From positions 44,147 through 108,146 of the forward strand of contig CAZJJG010000001.1 in NCBI GenBank assembly GCA_964546275.1: a stretch of DNA of 64,000 bases, written 5' to 3'. This document shows, piece after piece, positions 41,814-49,992 of this stretch (position 1 is its first letter; each line of letters starts with the position of its first letter). Made by a program: the position numbers and the translations under genes. Origin of the DNA: MED-G78 sp964546275. GTDB lineage: Bacteria > Pseudomonadota > Gammaproteobacteria > Magnimaribacterales > D2472. The notes beneath the pieces are model-generated. The model ran no database searches. It had not been told where the DNA came from and worked only from the letters and a program-made list of their open reading frames with translations.

Positions 41814-43241
41814 ATGATAATAAGTCATATGCAAATATCTAATACATATATAAAAGGTTCATTTTATGATGAGGTTGGAACTTCATTTGATCTAATAAAT
41901 CCAGCAAATGAAACTCAGTACGGTTCATTAATATGCTCAACTAAAGAGCAAGTGCATGAAGCTATAAATAATGCTTTAGAAATGGAAAAGGTAGCAGCAA
42001 GTTTGAGTGTTGCCAAAAGAATACTTATCTTAAATGAAATTCTAGATGGAATTAACTTAAGAAGGCAAGATTTAGCAGAAGCTATAACACTAGAGATGGG
42101 AGCGCCTATTTCATTAACTAGCTCATCTCATATACAAATGGGAACGGATCATCTTATAAATACTATTGCTACTCTAGAAAATTATTTATTCAACGAAGAT
42201 TGTAAAGGCTATCAATTATTCAAGGTTCCAATTGGTTTGGTTGCTTTAATAACCCCCTGGAACTGGCCATTAAACCAAACGCTAACAAAAATTGCTTCAT
42301 CTATAGCAGCAGGTTGTCCAATAATCTTAAAGCCCAGTGAGTATTCACCTCTCAGTAGTCGAATACTTATAGAGATCATTCATAAAACCTCGCTTCCAAA
42401 GGGCTGTTTTAATAGTGTGAATGGTATTGGATCTGAAATTGGTCCATTGATTTCATCACATCCAGACATAAAAATGATTTCATTTACAGGATCAACTAGT
42501 GCTGGAATTAGTATTCAGAAGCTTGCAGCAGATTCTATCAAAAGAGTGTCATTGGAACTTGGAGGAAAATCTGCTCATATTATTTGTCCAGGAGTTGATT
42601 TAAATATAGCTGTGCCAAATGCCATAGATCAATGTTTTATTAACTCTGGTCAATCATGCTCAGCTGCTACAAGATTGCTAGTTTCTAGAGAGAATGCTGA
42701 TGAAGTTAAAATCATTGCTAAAAATTATGTCAATTCAAAAATAACTGGGGATCCAAATAATAAATCTACTAATCTAGGACCTGTTGTTAACATTAAACAA
42801 TTTGAATCTATTCAGAAACATATTGCATTAGGTATTGAAAATGGAAATGAGTTGTTGCTTGGAGGATTAGGTAAACCTGCCAATTGTTCAGACGGTTATT
42901 TTATTAAGCCAACAGTATTTACTGGTGTAAATAATATATCTCCTTTAGCTCAAGAAGAAATATTTGGTCCTGTTTTAACAATTATTTATTATTCAAATAT
43001 AGAAGATGCTATTGAATTAGCAAATAATTCTAAGTATGGGCTATCAAGTTATATAACCTGTTTAGATGAAAGCGAAGGATATGAAATTGCTAAGAAGTTA
43101 AAAGCAGGTCAGACAATAATCAATAAAAAAAGTAGAGGTTCAGCTCCAGCTCCATTTGGTGGATTTAAAATGTCAGGCAACGGCCGTGAGCATGGGCAGT
43201 TTGGATTAGAAGAATATTTAGAAATTAAAGCAATAATTTAA
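41814..43241 (+). CDS. NAD(P)-dependent aldehyde dehydrogenase
   Basis: This enzyme of 475 residues oxidises an aldehyde to the acid. ITPWNWPLNQ near 142, FTGSTSAG near 222 (cofactor loop), the general base in LELGGKSAHII near 244 and the nucleophile Cys in SGQSCSAATR near 278 are all present, as is EEIFGPVL near 380. The start is either 41814 or 41829; neither has a clear ribosome-binding site. It is divergent from the receptor-led operon and could oxidise the aldehyde made by the aminotransferase there. The 3' end overlaps the SOS microprotein gene by four bases. Confidence 0.92.
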   Translation: MIISHMQISNTYIKGSFYDEVGTSFDLINPANETQYGSLICSTKEQVHEAINNALEMEKVAASLSVAKRILILNEILDGINLRRQDLAEAITLEMGAPISLTSSSHIQMGTDHLINTIATLENYLFNEDCKGYQLFKVPIGLVALITPWNWPLNQTLTKIASSIAAGCPIILKPSEYSPLSSRILIEIIHKTSLPKGCFNSVNGIGSEIGPLISSHPDIKMISFTGSTSAGISIQKLAADSIKRVSLELGGKSAHIICPGVDLNIAVPNAIDQCFINSGQSCSAATRLLVSRENADEVKIIAKNYVNSKITGDPNNKSTNLGPVVNIKQFESIQKHIALGIENGNELLLGGLGKPANCSDGYFIKPTVFTGVNNISPLAQEEIFGPVLTIIYYSNIEDAIELANNSKYGLSSYITCLDESEGYEIAKKLKAGQTIINKKSRGSAPAPFGGFKMSGNGREHGQFGLEEYLEIKAII

Positions 43242-43471
43242 AACATTGCTAACTGTCGATATTCTTGAGCTTCAATGGGTTGAGAATATTCGCTCTCAAT
43301 TATCTCTAATTCTTTTGTATCTCCAGAAGATTGCAGATAAGAATCTAATTTGTTAGTGTCACCACCAAAAAATTTGAATGCTATTGTTTTAATTGCCGCA
43401 TCCTTATCAAGTGCTCTATTCCACTGATCTAGTATAGGATCAGTTTTTTTTATTTGTATTACGTTATTCAT
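43238..43471 (-). CDS. SOS-regulated 77-residue protein with C-terminal clamp-binding-like motif
   Basis: I do not recognise this small protein. It has no signal peptide or membrane segment. The middle (about 23-50, DAAIKTIAFKFFGGDTNKLDSYL) is predicted helical and the C-terminal third is acidic. It ends in RQLAMF; QLAMF at 73-77 is close to the beta-clamp-binding pentapeptide QL(S/D)LF, which is often at the end of SOS polymerases. It does not resemble DinI, SulA or YebG. Its promoter contains a near-perfect LexA box in the spacer, so it should be damage-inducible. The predicted transcription start falls at the ATG, so the mRNA may be leaderless. It is tail-to-tail with the aldehyde dehydrogenase gene. 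Confidence 0.75.
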   Translation of the reverse strand: MNNVIQIKKTDPILDQWNRALDKDAAIKTIAFKFFGGDTNKLDSYLQSSGDTKELEIIESEYSQPIEAQEYRQLAMF

Positions 43472-43477
43472 ATTCTA

Positions 43478-43506
43478 AATATACTGTATAAATATACAGT
43501 AGTCAA
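43478..43506 (-). promoter_or_regulatory. LexA-box promoter of the 77-residue protein
   Basis: On the minus strand TTGACT (43506-43501) and TATATT (43483-43478) are separated by exactly 17 bases. The LexA box CTGTATATTTATACAG (43499-43484) fills that spacer. It differs by one base from the E. coli consensus CTGT(AT)4ACAG. The ATG at 43471 is six bases past the -10, so transcription should start at or next to the start codon. The opposing flank is the cupin gene, which ends at 43510. Confidence 0.85.
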
Positions 43507-43509
43507 GAA

Positions 43510-44040
43510 CTATAGGTACATACTGTCAATAAGTACTGCTATAAATAATGCAGGCTCTTCACCAGATGCAGTCCAGGCGTGGTTTGTCCCTCTTTGAATG
43601 ACAATATCACCCTCTACTAAATTAATCTCATCTGTATCTAAAATTAGAGTTGCAGAACCTTTGATAAGGATTATGTAATCAATAGTTTGGGTTGTATGCA
43701 TACCAGGATGTCTAGTTGTATCTATTCGTTCATGTTCAGCTCCAATAGCTTTAAATCCTGCAGCAAACATAAGCTCTAAATCATCCGCACTAACTGCAGG
43801 ATCCTGAGGAGCAATACTAAAGTAACGAATTTTTGTGCCATTTTTGGGTGGAGATAAAATAACTGGGCCGTCTGCATTATCTAAAGAATTATTATTGTTA
43901 ATAACCTTTCCATCTGTATTCCATAATTCAAGAAAAATATTATCGCCATTGATAATATCAGGCTCGATAATCGAATTAATTTTAATTTCTGATTTTCCGT
44001 CACTATTATTACCAGTAACTATTCTTCTTGGTTTTATCAT
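43510..44040 (-). CDS. Cupin-domain protein
   Basis: This protein of 176 residues has one cupin barrel in its C-terminal half. The metal-binding motif begins HPGMHTTQTIDYI (near 113; His and further ligands) and ends with GDIVIQRGTNHAWTASGEE near 146, whose His is the fourth ligand. The N-terminal half is less ordered. It resembles small single-cupin dioxygenase or sensing proteins, with no defined substrate. It follows the VOC gene by 11 bases, so two metal-binding oxygenase-like proteins are encoded in tandem. Confidence 0.8.
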   Translation of the reverse strand: MIKPRRIVTGNNSDGKSEIKINSIIEPDIINGDNIFLELWNTDGKVINNNNSLDNADGPVILSPPKNGTKIRYFSIAPQDPAVSADDLELMFAAGFKAIGAEHERIDTTRHPGMHTTQTIDYIILIKGSATLILDTDEINLVEGDIVIQRGTNHAWTASGEEPALFIAVLIDSMYL

Positions 44041-44051
44041 TTTTATTACTC

Positions 44052-44465
44052 CTAAACTTTAAATATTTCTTCATCATTTTTAAATGACTTAAATTCAATA
44101 GCATTTCCACTAGGATCATTTAAGAACATGATTGCTTGCTCTCCAGGTTTTCCTTTAAATCTAACGCTTGGCTCAATTATAAAATTAATATTTTTATTAA
44201 TTAAAGAGTTACTCAGCTCTTGAAATTCGTCCCACTGAAGAATTATTCCAAAATGTGGAACGGGAATATCCTCTCCGTCTACATAATTACTATTAATGCC
44301 GTGAATTTGCTGAACTTTGTGACACACAAGCTGATGGCCGTAAAAATTAAAATCTGACCAGAGCTCACTGGATCTTCCTTTAGAACAGCCCAGAGTATTT
44401 TCATAAAAATTAATTGCTTTAGTTAAGTCAGAAACTGGAATAGCCAAATGAAATGGATTCATCAA
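44052..44465 (-). CDS. VOC-family (glyoxalase/dioxygenase-like) protein
   Basis: This protein of 137 residues has the two beta-alpha-beta-beta-beta modules of the vicinal-oxygen-chelate fold. Likely metal ligands are His5 or His6 (NPFHLAIPVSDL), His near 70 in PVPHFGIIL and Glu near 127 in GNAIEFKSF. LGCSKGRSSELWSDFNFYGHQLVCHK is typical of a widespread marine gammaproteobacterial subgroup. The start may be 44465 or the next ATG at 44462. It may be an extradiol dioxygenase or isomerase; no substrate is indicated. Confidence 0.85.
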   Translation of the reverse strand: MMNPFHLAIPVSDLTKAINFYENTLGCSKGRSSELWSDFNFYGHQLVCHKVQQIHGINSNYVDGEDIPVPHFGIILQWDEFQELSNSLINKNINFIIEPSVRFKGKPGEQAIMFLNDPSGNAIEFKSFKNDEEIFKV

Positions 44466-44469
44466 AATA

Positions 44470-45078
44470 TTATTTCACAATATTATTATTTTTATTTCTT
44501 AACAAAAGATCTTTATAAGCTGACATCATAATTGTACAAGTAGCTAAAACTACCAGACATCCTAGAATGTCTCCAATAGTAAATCTTAAAACAGTGAACA
44601 TATGGACATCATAATCTGTGGTAAGTTGCCTTAAGAGACTTCCAAATAAACCATTGATAGTCGCAGAGATAACAGTAATTAAAAAAATATGCTGATAATT
44701 AGACTTTTGTAGTAATAATGATCCATGGCTGTAATGAAATGAAAATCCACTAATTTTTAAAAGTAAAAGTGCCATATAAACTGAACTACATGCAAATAAT
44801 GACATGCTGAACTCCTGGAAAGAGTAGCCTGCATTTACTAAGATAGGATCACTGCTCGCAAAGAAGGTTAATCCAACCCAATCTGCACATACCATAGCAG
44901 GTATGGCATACCATCCAAACATACATGTACATAGAACTCTCGCAGCATGAGGTAAATAGACTAAACTTCCTGGATATTTTGAATCAACCCCGATATCTAC
45001 TGCAAAACTTATCCATATTGACCATAAGGCAAAATACATTAGAAAAGTAAATGCAAAAGTTTGAAAAAAGTATTTCAT
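44470..45078 (-). CDS. MASE1-like integral membrane protein
   Basis: This protein of 202 residues has about six predicted membrane segments and no soluble effector domain. The sequence YLPHAARVLCTCMFGWYAIP near 38 recalls the start of MASE1 sensory membrane domains (an Arg-containing LP..R.L...FGW stretch). ATG 45078 is preferred because hydrophobic sequence starts there; a longer reading from 45171 would run over the MarR gene. Its gene starts 17 bases after the winged-helix regulator. A membrane sensor or transporter controlled with that regulator is plausible but not shown. Confidence 0.55.
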   Translation of the reverse strand: MKYFFQTFAFTFLMYFALWSIWISFAVDIGVDSKYPGSLVYLPHAARVLCTCMFGWYAIPAMVCADWVGLTFFASSDPILVNAGYSFQEFSMSLFACSSVYMALLLLKISGFSFHYSHGSLLLQKSNYQHIFLITVISATINGLFGSLLRQLTTDYDVHMFTVLRFTIGDILGCLVVLATCTIMMSAYKDLLLRNKNNNIVK

Positions 45079-45094
45079 GTTGTTTAAGTTTAAA

Positions 45095-45382
45095 TTAAAT
45101 ATTAACCTTAATAGAAAACTCCCTTCGATCTTCAGGTGATTGAAATAAAGATACCAAAGAAAGACTTTCAAGTTTTTTAAGGACCTTAAATACAGTAGAT
45201 CTTGATAATTTTGATGTTTTTATTACATCAGAAATTATGCAATTATTACCATCCTTTTCTCTGATTAAAATAGAATAAAAAATGACTTTTTCATTGCCAT
45301 TTAAGAAGTTAATTTTTAACTGATCTTCAATATTGGAAACAAGAGATATAGCTTCTCCAAGATCTTTTTTAAATGATTTCAT
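45095..45382 (-). CDS. Small MarR-like winged-helix regulator
   Basis: This protein of 95 residues has a winged helix-turn-helix. The recognition helix is in IISDVIKTSKLSRSTVFKVLKKLESLSLV (about 49-77), followed by the wing SPEDRREFSIKV. It lacks the usual long dimerisation helices of full-length MarR (about 140 residues), so it is a minimal form. It is the first gene of a minus-strand run with the MASE1-like, VOC and cupin genes, and likely controls them. The effector is unknown. Confidence 0.7.
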   Translation of the reverse strand: MKSFKKDLGEAISLVSNIEDQLKINFLNGNEKVIFYSILIREKDGNNCIISDVIKTSKLSRSTVFKVLKKLESLSLVSLFQSPEDRREFSIKVNI

Positions 45383-45436
45383 AATTTATTCCTATCAAAC
45401 AATATTATCAAAAATTATATATATTTACAAAAAGCA

Positions 45437-45524
45437 TGGCGGAGAGGATAGGATTCGAACCTACGGTAGGTTGCCCTACACTTCCTTTCCAAGGAAGCAC
45501 CTTAAACCACTCAGACACCTCTCC
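45437..45524 (-). tRNA. tRNA-Ser (anticodon GGA)
   Basis: The 88 bases form a class II tRNA on the minus strand. Acceptor GGAGAGG pairs with CCTCTCC, the anticodon stem CTTCC/GGAAG encloses TTGGAAA, a long variable arm (GTGTAGGGCAACCTAC) precedes the T-arm, and CCA is encoded. Anticodon GGA reads UCC and UCU. A short frame on the other strand (45333-45530) is a tRNA artefact, not a gene. Confidence 0.96.
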
Positions 45525-45557
45525 AATTAATGAATAGCATTATATGTTAAATACAAA

Positions 45558-46202
45558 TTATAAGACTTTAAATATTTTAATTTTATTAACCATTTGTATA
45601 AAAAGATAATCTACTGGAAGAAGTTTATTGTCTGACCTTTTATCCATTAATAAATTAAATTTCTTGTCGCCCTTAATCAAAAGAATAATCTGCTTCGATT
45701 TATTAATTTCATTTAAACTCATGGTTAATCTAGGCACATCAGGATAACCATCATTTAAATTAATTAATGATGACTTATGATGAAGTGCTTCTGATAGATT
45801 AGACATATTAGGAAATATAGATCCAATATGACCATCATCACCCATACCAAGAATGCATAAATCATATGATTCAATCAAATCCAATCTAGATTGAGCATCC
45901 TCTTTAACTAGGCTAATAAATGACTTATTGAAACTATTATTTTTAATAATTGCTTTAATAGAGCCCTCATTACTTAAAGGGTTTGAAATTTCAACATCCC
46001 TTTCATCTGAAAGAGTAATCTCATAATTGGACCATTTAATGTCTGTCACAGAAAGGCGTTTATAAAAACTTAAAGGGGTAGAGCCGCCAGATAATACAAT
46101 TCGGGAGATAGGTTTATGTAAATCATTGAACAAAGCTAATAATGCATCATCACAATCAGATAAAGAATTAAAACTAACTACTTTTTTATTGAGAGAATTC
46201 AC
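45558..46202 (-). CDS. pgl: 6-Phosphogluconolactonase
   Basis: This is the second enzyme of the oxidative pentose-phosphate pathway, which hydrolyses 6-phosphogluconolactone. The 214 residues have the DevB-type motifs: VLSGGSTPLSFYKRL near 38, SDERDVEISNPLSNEG near 65 and CILGMGDDGHIGSIFP near 112, where the catalytic His is. The ATG at 46202 overlaps the queF stop by 17 bases. Zwf and Edd/Eda genes are not in the window, so the pathway must be completed elsewhere. Confidence 0.93.
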   Translation of the reverse strand: MNSLNKKVVSFNSLSDCDDALLALFNDLHKPISRIVLSGGSTPLSFYKRLSVTDIKWSNYEITLSDERDVEISNPLSNEGSIKAIIKNNSFNKSFISLVKEDAQSRLDLIESYDLCILGMGDDGHIGSIFPNMSNLSEALHHKSSLINLNDGYPDVPRLTMSLNEINKSKQIILLIKGDKKFNLLMDKRSDNKLLPVDYLFIQMVNKIKIFKVL

Positions 46203-46935
46203 GGTGATTACTGAATAGTGTAATAGATGATGATGATCTAATTGGATTTATATCAATGCCGCCTCTCCTCATAAATCTTCCATATACAGTTATTTTTTTA
46301 AGATTAAATTTATTTTTAATAGTTGAATATATTTTATCCATGCACAACTCATGAAATTCACCTGTCTCTCTAAAAGATGTAAGGTATTCGGCTAGCCAGG
46401 GAATATCAACTTTAGATCCAAAAGATAAATATATAACTGCCCAATCAGGTTGATTTGTTACTGGACACAAAGATCTAAAGGCATCAAATCTATATATATT
46501 TTTTGATTCGGTTGAAAGTGTTTTTGAATTTATTAAAGAGATTGATTTTGGTTTTTTTGAATAACTTTTTTTAAAATTTACTGAAACTGTTGCTTTACAT
46601 ATATTAGATAAATCAAGTGCTATTTTTGTAAGAATCTCTTTTTTGTTTTTATATGATCTGTTGTAAAAAGAATTTAAATATAGCTTCATAGATTTTGATT
46701 CAACAGTTTTTGCCGAATTGCTTGGAATAACTATTTCAAGGACACATAAATGAGGACTTAAATTCTTATCTAAATAAGAAAATTCATATGCATTCCATAT
46801 ATCCTCTCCAAAATTTGATGGAGTTAAATTATCATATTTAGAAATCTCAATACTTCTATCAATGGGATCAAGTATAGAAAATTGATCCTTGGATAAAATT
46901 TTCTTAGATTTTTTTCCTAGATACTTCCTGCTCAC
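46186..46935 (-). CDS. queF: NADPH-dependent 7-cyano-7-deazaguanine (preQ0) reductase
   Basis: This enzyme of 249 residues reduces preQ0 to preQ1 for queuosine in tRNA. It is the long, two-module type of gammaproteobacteria. ESKSMKLYLNSF at 79-90 is the NADPH-binding signature, and the catalytic pair is Cys157 and Asp164 in SLCPVTNQPDW. It is somewhat shorter than E. coli QueF (282). The ATG overlaps the upstream ABC permease stop by four bases, and its own 3' end overlaps pgl by 17, so the genes are likely co-transcribed although unrelated in function. Confidence 0.93.
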   Translation of the reverse strand: MSRKYLGKKSKKILSKDQFSILDPIDRSIEISKYDNLTPSNFGEDIWNAYEFSYLDKNLSPHLCVLEIVIPSNSAKTVESKSMKLYLNSFYNRSYKNKKEILTKIALDLSNICKATVSVNFKKSYSKKPKSISLINSKTLSTESKNIYRFDAFRSLCPVTNQPDWAVIYLSFGSKVDIPWLAEYLTSFRETGEFHELCMDKIYSTIKNKFNLKKITVYGRFMRRGGIDINPIRSSSSITLFSNHREFSQ

Positions 46936-47720
46936 TGCCTGATACCAATACCTTTATTTAATAGGTACAGACATAAACCGGTAAAGAGGCCTATAAATCC
47001 ACAAATCATTCCAAGTGAAAAAGGTATGGAAACATCACCAATCCCAAGCATGCCTGCTCTAAAGGTGCTTACAACATAAAGCATGGGATTAACCATAGAT
47101 ATATTTCTCCACATTTCAGGAAGAATATCAATTGAATAAAAAACACCGCCTAGATATATTAATGGTGTAAGAATAAAAGTGGGAATAACAGATATTGCAT
47201 CAAAACTATCAGCATAGATAGCATTAACAAAGCCCATTAGTGAAAATAATATTGAGGTAAGAAAGAGAACTAAAAGAGTGAGACCAGGATTTACAACTTC
47301 AAAAGATGGATAGAATAATAAACTGACAAAAAAGACAATAAATCCGATTATAGTCCCGCGCACAACACCGCCAATAATGAATCCTAATAAAATTGTCCAG
47401 TTAGGCATTGGTGAAACTAATAGCTCTTCAATAGATCTTTGGAATTTAACAGAATAAAAAGATGAAGTTACATTAGCATAGGAATTAGTTATAACTGACA
47501 TCATGATCAAGCCTGGAATCATGAATTGAACATAGTTAAGACCAGCAGAAACTTCAGTCGCTATTCGAGGTCCAATTAGAGACCCAAATATTACAAAATA
47601 AAGTGACATAGTTACTGCAGGTGGTACTAATGTTTGAACCCAGATTCTAAGAAATCTCCTAACTTCTTTTGTAGATAAAGTAATTAATGAGTTTAAAATT
47701 TCTCTTCTTCTTGAAACCAT
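46932..47720 (-). CDS. yadH: ABC-2 type permease (YadH-like)
   Basis: This permease of 262 residues has six predicted helices and is of the ABC-2 export type. The N-terminal STKEVRRFLRIWVQTLVPPAVT near 16 and QFMIPGLIMMSVITNSYANV near 66 match the YadH branch. PLIYLGGVFYSIDILP near 184 carries the motif before helix 5. It pairs with the ATPase gene directly upstream, sharing one base with it. The substrate of YadGH is not established. Confidence 0.9.
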   Translation of the reverse strand: MVSRRREILNSLITLSTKEVRRFLRIWVQTLVPPAVTMSLYFVIFGSLIGPRIATEVSAGLNYVQFMIPGLIMMSVITNSYANVTSSFYSVKFQRSIEELLVSPMPNWTILLGFIIGGVVRGTIIGFIVFFVSLLFYPSFEVVNPGLTLLVLFLTSILFSLMGFVNAIYADSFDAISVIPTFILTPLIYLGGVFYSIDILPEMWRNISMVNPMLYVVSTFRAGMLGIGDVSIPFSLGMICGFIGLFTGLCLYLLNKGIGIRQ

Positions 47721-48631
47721 TATCTTTTCACCATCTCAATAAATAATTCTTCCAGCCTATTAGATTCATTTCTCATAGAGTTCACCTGAATAGATTGATC
47801 GCTAAGTAATTTAAATAAATTATTTATATTATTACCTTTTGATACCGCTGCAACTAAAGTGGTGGGGTCATCCAGTCTCATCGGGAAAGCTTCAATCGTT
47901 GGGGCTTCGGTAATAGGTTTATCAAGATCTAAAACAAAAGCTTGAACATCAAGACGACTTAAAAGCTCTTTCATGGTTGTATTTTCAACAATATCACCAT
48001 GGTCAATAATGGCAATATTTTTACATAATTGCTCCGCTTCTTCTAAGTAGTGAGTTGTAAGAATTATAGTTGTTCCGTTAGCATTAATTTCTCTTAAAAA
48101 TTCCCACATTTCTCTTCTCAATTCAATGTCAACACCAGCTGTAGGCTCGTCAAGAATTAAGAGTTTTGGTTCATGAATTAAAGCTTTTGCAATCATGAGT
48201 CTTCTTTTATAACCACCAGATAAAGTTCTAGCTTGATCAGAACGTTTATCCCATAAACCTAGTCTTCTCATTACACTCTCAGCTTTAATTAGGGCATCTT
48301 TTGCCGGAATGCCGTAAAAACCACCTTGTGTAACTACAATATCTAGTACTTTTTCAAAACCGCCGAAATTGACTTCCTGAGAAACAACACCAAGCAGACG
48401 TTTTGCTTCTGGAAAGTTTTCATCAATATCGATGTCAAATATTTTTACTTGACCAGAAGTTTTATTAACCAGAGATCCTATAATACCTATAGTAGAAGAT
48501 TTACCAGCGCCATTAGGTCCTAGTAAAGCAAAAAAGTCGCCTTCCTTCACTTTTAGATCTATCCCTTTTAGGGCCTCGGTCCCGCCTTTGTAGACTTTTT
48601 TTAGATTTGATATTTCAAGGGCGAAGGTCAT
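47720..48631 (-). CDS. yadG: ABC transporter ATP-binding protein (YadG-like)
   Basis: This ATPase of 303 residues has Walker A GPNGAGKSS near 39, signature LSGGYKRRLMIAKAL near 138 and Walker B LLILDEPTAGVD near 158. The H-loop is in TTHYLEEAEQL near 195. The C-terminal extension, with DLDKPITEAPTIEAF, is typical of ABC-2 (CcmA/YadG) ATPases. It serves the permease encoded immediately downstream, with a one-base overlap. A DUF3360-like permease gene lies 11 bases upstream on the same strand, so the run may be one operon. Confidence 0.93.
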   Translation of the reverse strand: MTFALEISNLKKVYKGGTEALKGIDLKVKEGDFFALLGPNGAGKSSTIGIIGSLVNKTSGQVKIFDIDIDENFPEAKRLLGVVSQEVNFGGFEKVLDIVVTQGGFYGIPAKDALIKAESVMRRLGLWDKRSDQARTLSGGYKRRLMIAKALIHEPKLLILDEPTAGVDIELRREMWEFLREINANGTTIILTTHYLEEAEQLCKNIAIIDHGDIVENTTMKELLSRLDVQAFVLDLDKPITEAPTIEAFPMRLDDPTTLVAAVSKGNNINNLFKLLSDQSIQVNSMRNESNRLEELFIEMVKR

Positions 48632-48642
48632 GATGCGTTATT

Positions 48643-49992
48643 CTAAACTTTATCTTTATCAGTTCCAACCACAAAGATGCTCAGCAATATTCCCATCAAT
48701 AATCCAACCCAAGCACTAAAGAAAGTTATAAAAACAGCTATCAATAATGCTGATGCCATTTCAGAATTTTTCTTTGGTATGGCCATTGCTACATATGCAC
48801 ATGCAAATCCAGTTAATATTAATGTTAATGTTAATGCCATTTGCATTAAAGGCTTCATAAGGGTAATAAAAGGAAGAGTTACATATAAAAATGGTATTCC
48901 CATTAAATAGTAAGAACCTAATCCATCAAAAATTGAAGGCATTTCTTTAGGGCCTTTTTTCCAACGCTCGGCTATAACAACATGAACACCAGTCCATAAA
49001 GCTCCCTGTGTTGGAAAGAATGGATTAATAAGTAATCCTAAAAAGTTTCTTACAGCTACTGATAAATGGGATCTATCTAGATTAATATCAAGTGGCTCAT
49101 CAGGTCTATGTGTCTGTGCATCATTTAAAACCTCAGTACCTGTAATTAAATCACCAAAAAGTAAGGTGTAACCAATTATCACTAGAGGTATAGCCTCTAA
49201 GTACATATCAATCGAAGGAAAGCCTATAGCTAATGGTGAAGTTCTATTAAATAAAGAGACAACGTCAGGAATTCTAAAGCCCCACTCAATATTAAAGGTA
49301 ACTTCATTGAGTAAAAATGCAACAATAGCTGCCAAAACAAATCCAGGCAACAAACCAAGAGATCCAACAAATTTAAAAAATTTATTGTGTAGTGCTAACT
49401 TTTTAAATGGTTCTGAAAACGTTGTAATAACACATAGAGAAATAGCTACAATCATAGAAACAGGTTGAATCATAAGTTTATCAAAATCTGTTACAAAGAC
49501 TTGATAGAAGGCTGCTAAAGCTGCTCCCAATATAATGCCTGCCTTTAAGCCATTAGGTATTATTTCAATGAGCTTTTTACCCCAACCTGTAATACCCATA
49601 ACAAATAGAAGTAGAGTAAATTCAATACACATGGCTGCCATAAATTGAAAAACTTCAGGATCATAAACGCCATTAAATTGACCTTTTGCTGCAAAAGCAG
49701 CAATAACAATAGGAACAGCCGGAGTAACCCAGCCTGGTGCCATAGGTTCACCAAAAAATATTGGGCCAGCTCCAATAAGTGTTCCAGCAATAAAGCTCAG
49801 TGCAACACCTTCCTCAAAAGTTAAACCAAGACCCATAGCAATAGGAACAGCTGCAAAAGCTGTAGCTCCTGAAATTACCATCCCTTGGAAAAATTCTCCA
49901 GATCTAAATTTTAGATGTATAAATGGAATTCTAAGTGTAAAAGGACCCCATTTCAGACCTTTACTCGTTGTTGTATTTGTAGTTGTATTCAT
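48643..49992 (-). CDS. Multi-pass permease, DUF3360/NCS2-like
   Basis: This membrane protein of 449 residues has about 11-12 helices. PGWVTPAVPIVIAAFAAKGQ near 86 and FGDLITGTEVLNDAQTHRPDEPLDINLDRSH near 286 recall the DUF3360 group and, more distantly, the xanthine/uracil (NCS2) and SulP fold. No substrate can be named. It overlaps the VWA protein stop by four bases, so its translation may be coupled to the MoxR/VWA pair. Confidence 0.65.
   Translation of the reverse strand: MNTTTNTTTSKGLKWGPFTLRIPFIHLKFRSGEFFQGMVISGATAFAAVPIAMGLGLTFEEGVALSFIAGTLIGAGPIFFGEPMAPGWVTPAVPIVIAAFAAKGQFNGVYDPEVFQFMAAMCIEFTLLLFVMGITGWGKKLIEIIPNGLKAGIILGAALAAFYQVFVTDFDKLMIQPVSMIVAISLCVITTFSEPFKKLALHNKFFKFVGSLGLLPGFVLAAIVAFLLNEVTFNIEWGFRIPDVVSLFNRTSPLAIGFPSIDMYLEAIPLVIIGYTLLFGDLITGTEVLNDAQTHRPDEPLDINLDRSHLSVAVRNFLGLLINPFFPTQGALWTGVHVVIAERWKKGPKEMPSIFDGLGSYYLMGIPFLYVTLPFITLMKPLMQMALTLTLILTGFACAYVAMAIPKKNSEMASALLIAVFITFFSAWVGLLMGILLSIFVVGTDKDKV

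Noticed and set aside
43510..44465. Cupin plus VOC genes as a known aromatic-ring cleavage operon
   Set aside because: Neither sequence matches a specific ring-cleaving family by eye and no aromatic-pathway genes are adjacent.
45333..45530. 65-codon frame on the plus strand reading GGEDRIRTYGRLPYTS
   Set aside because: It overlies tRNA-Ser on the other strand; such peptides are a known artefact of reading a tRNA gene as protein.
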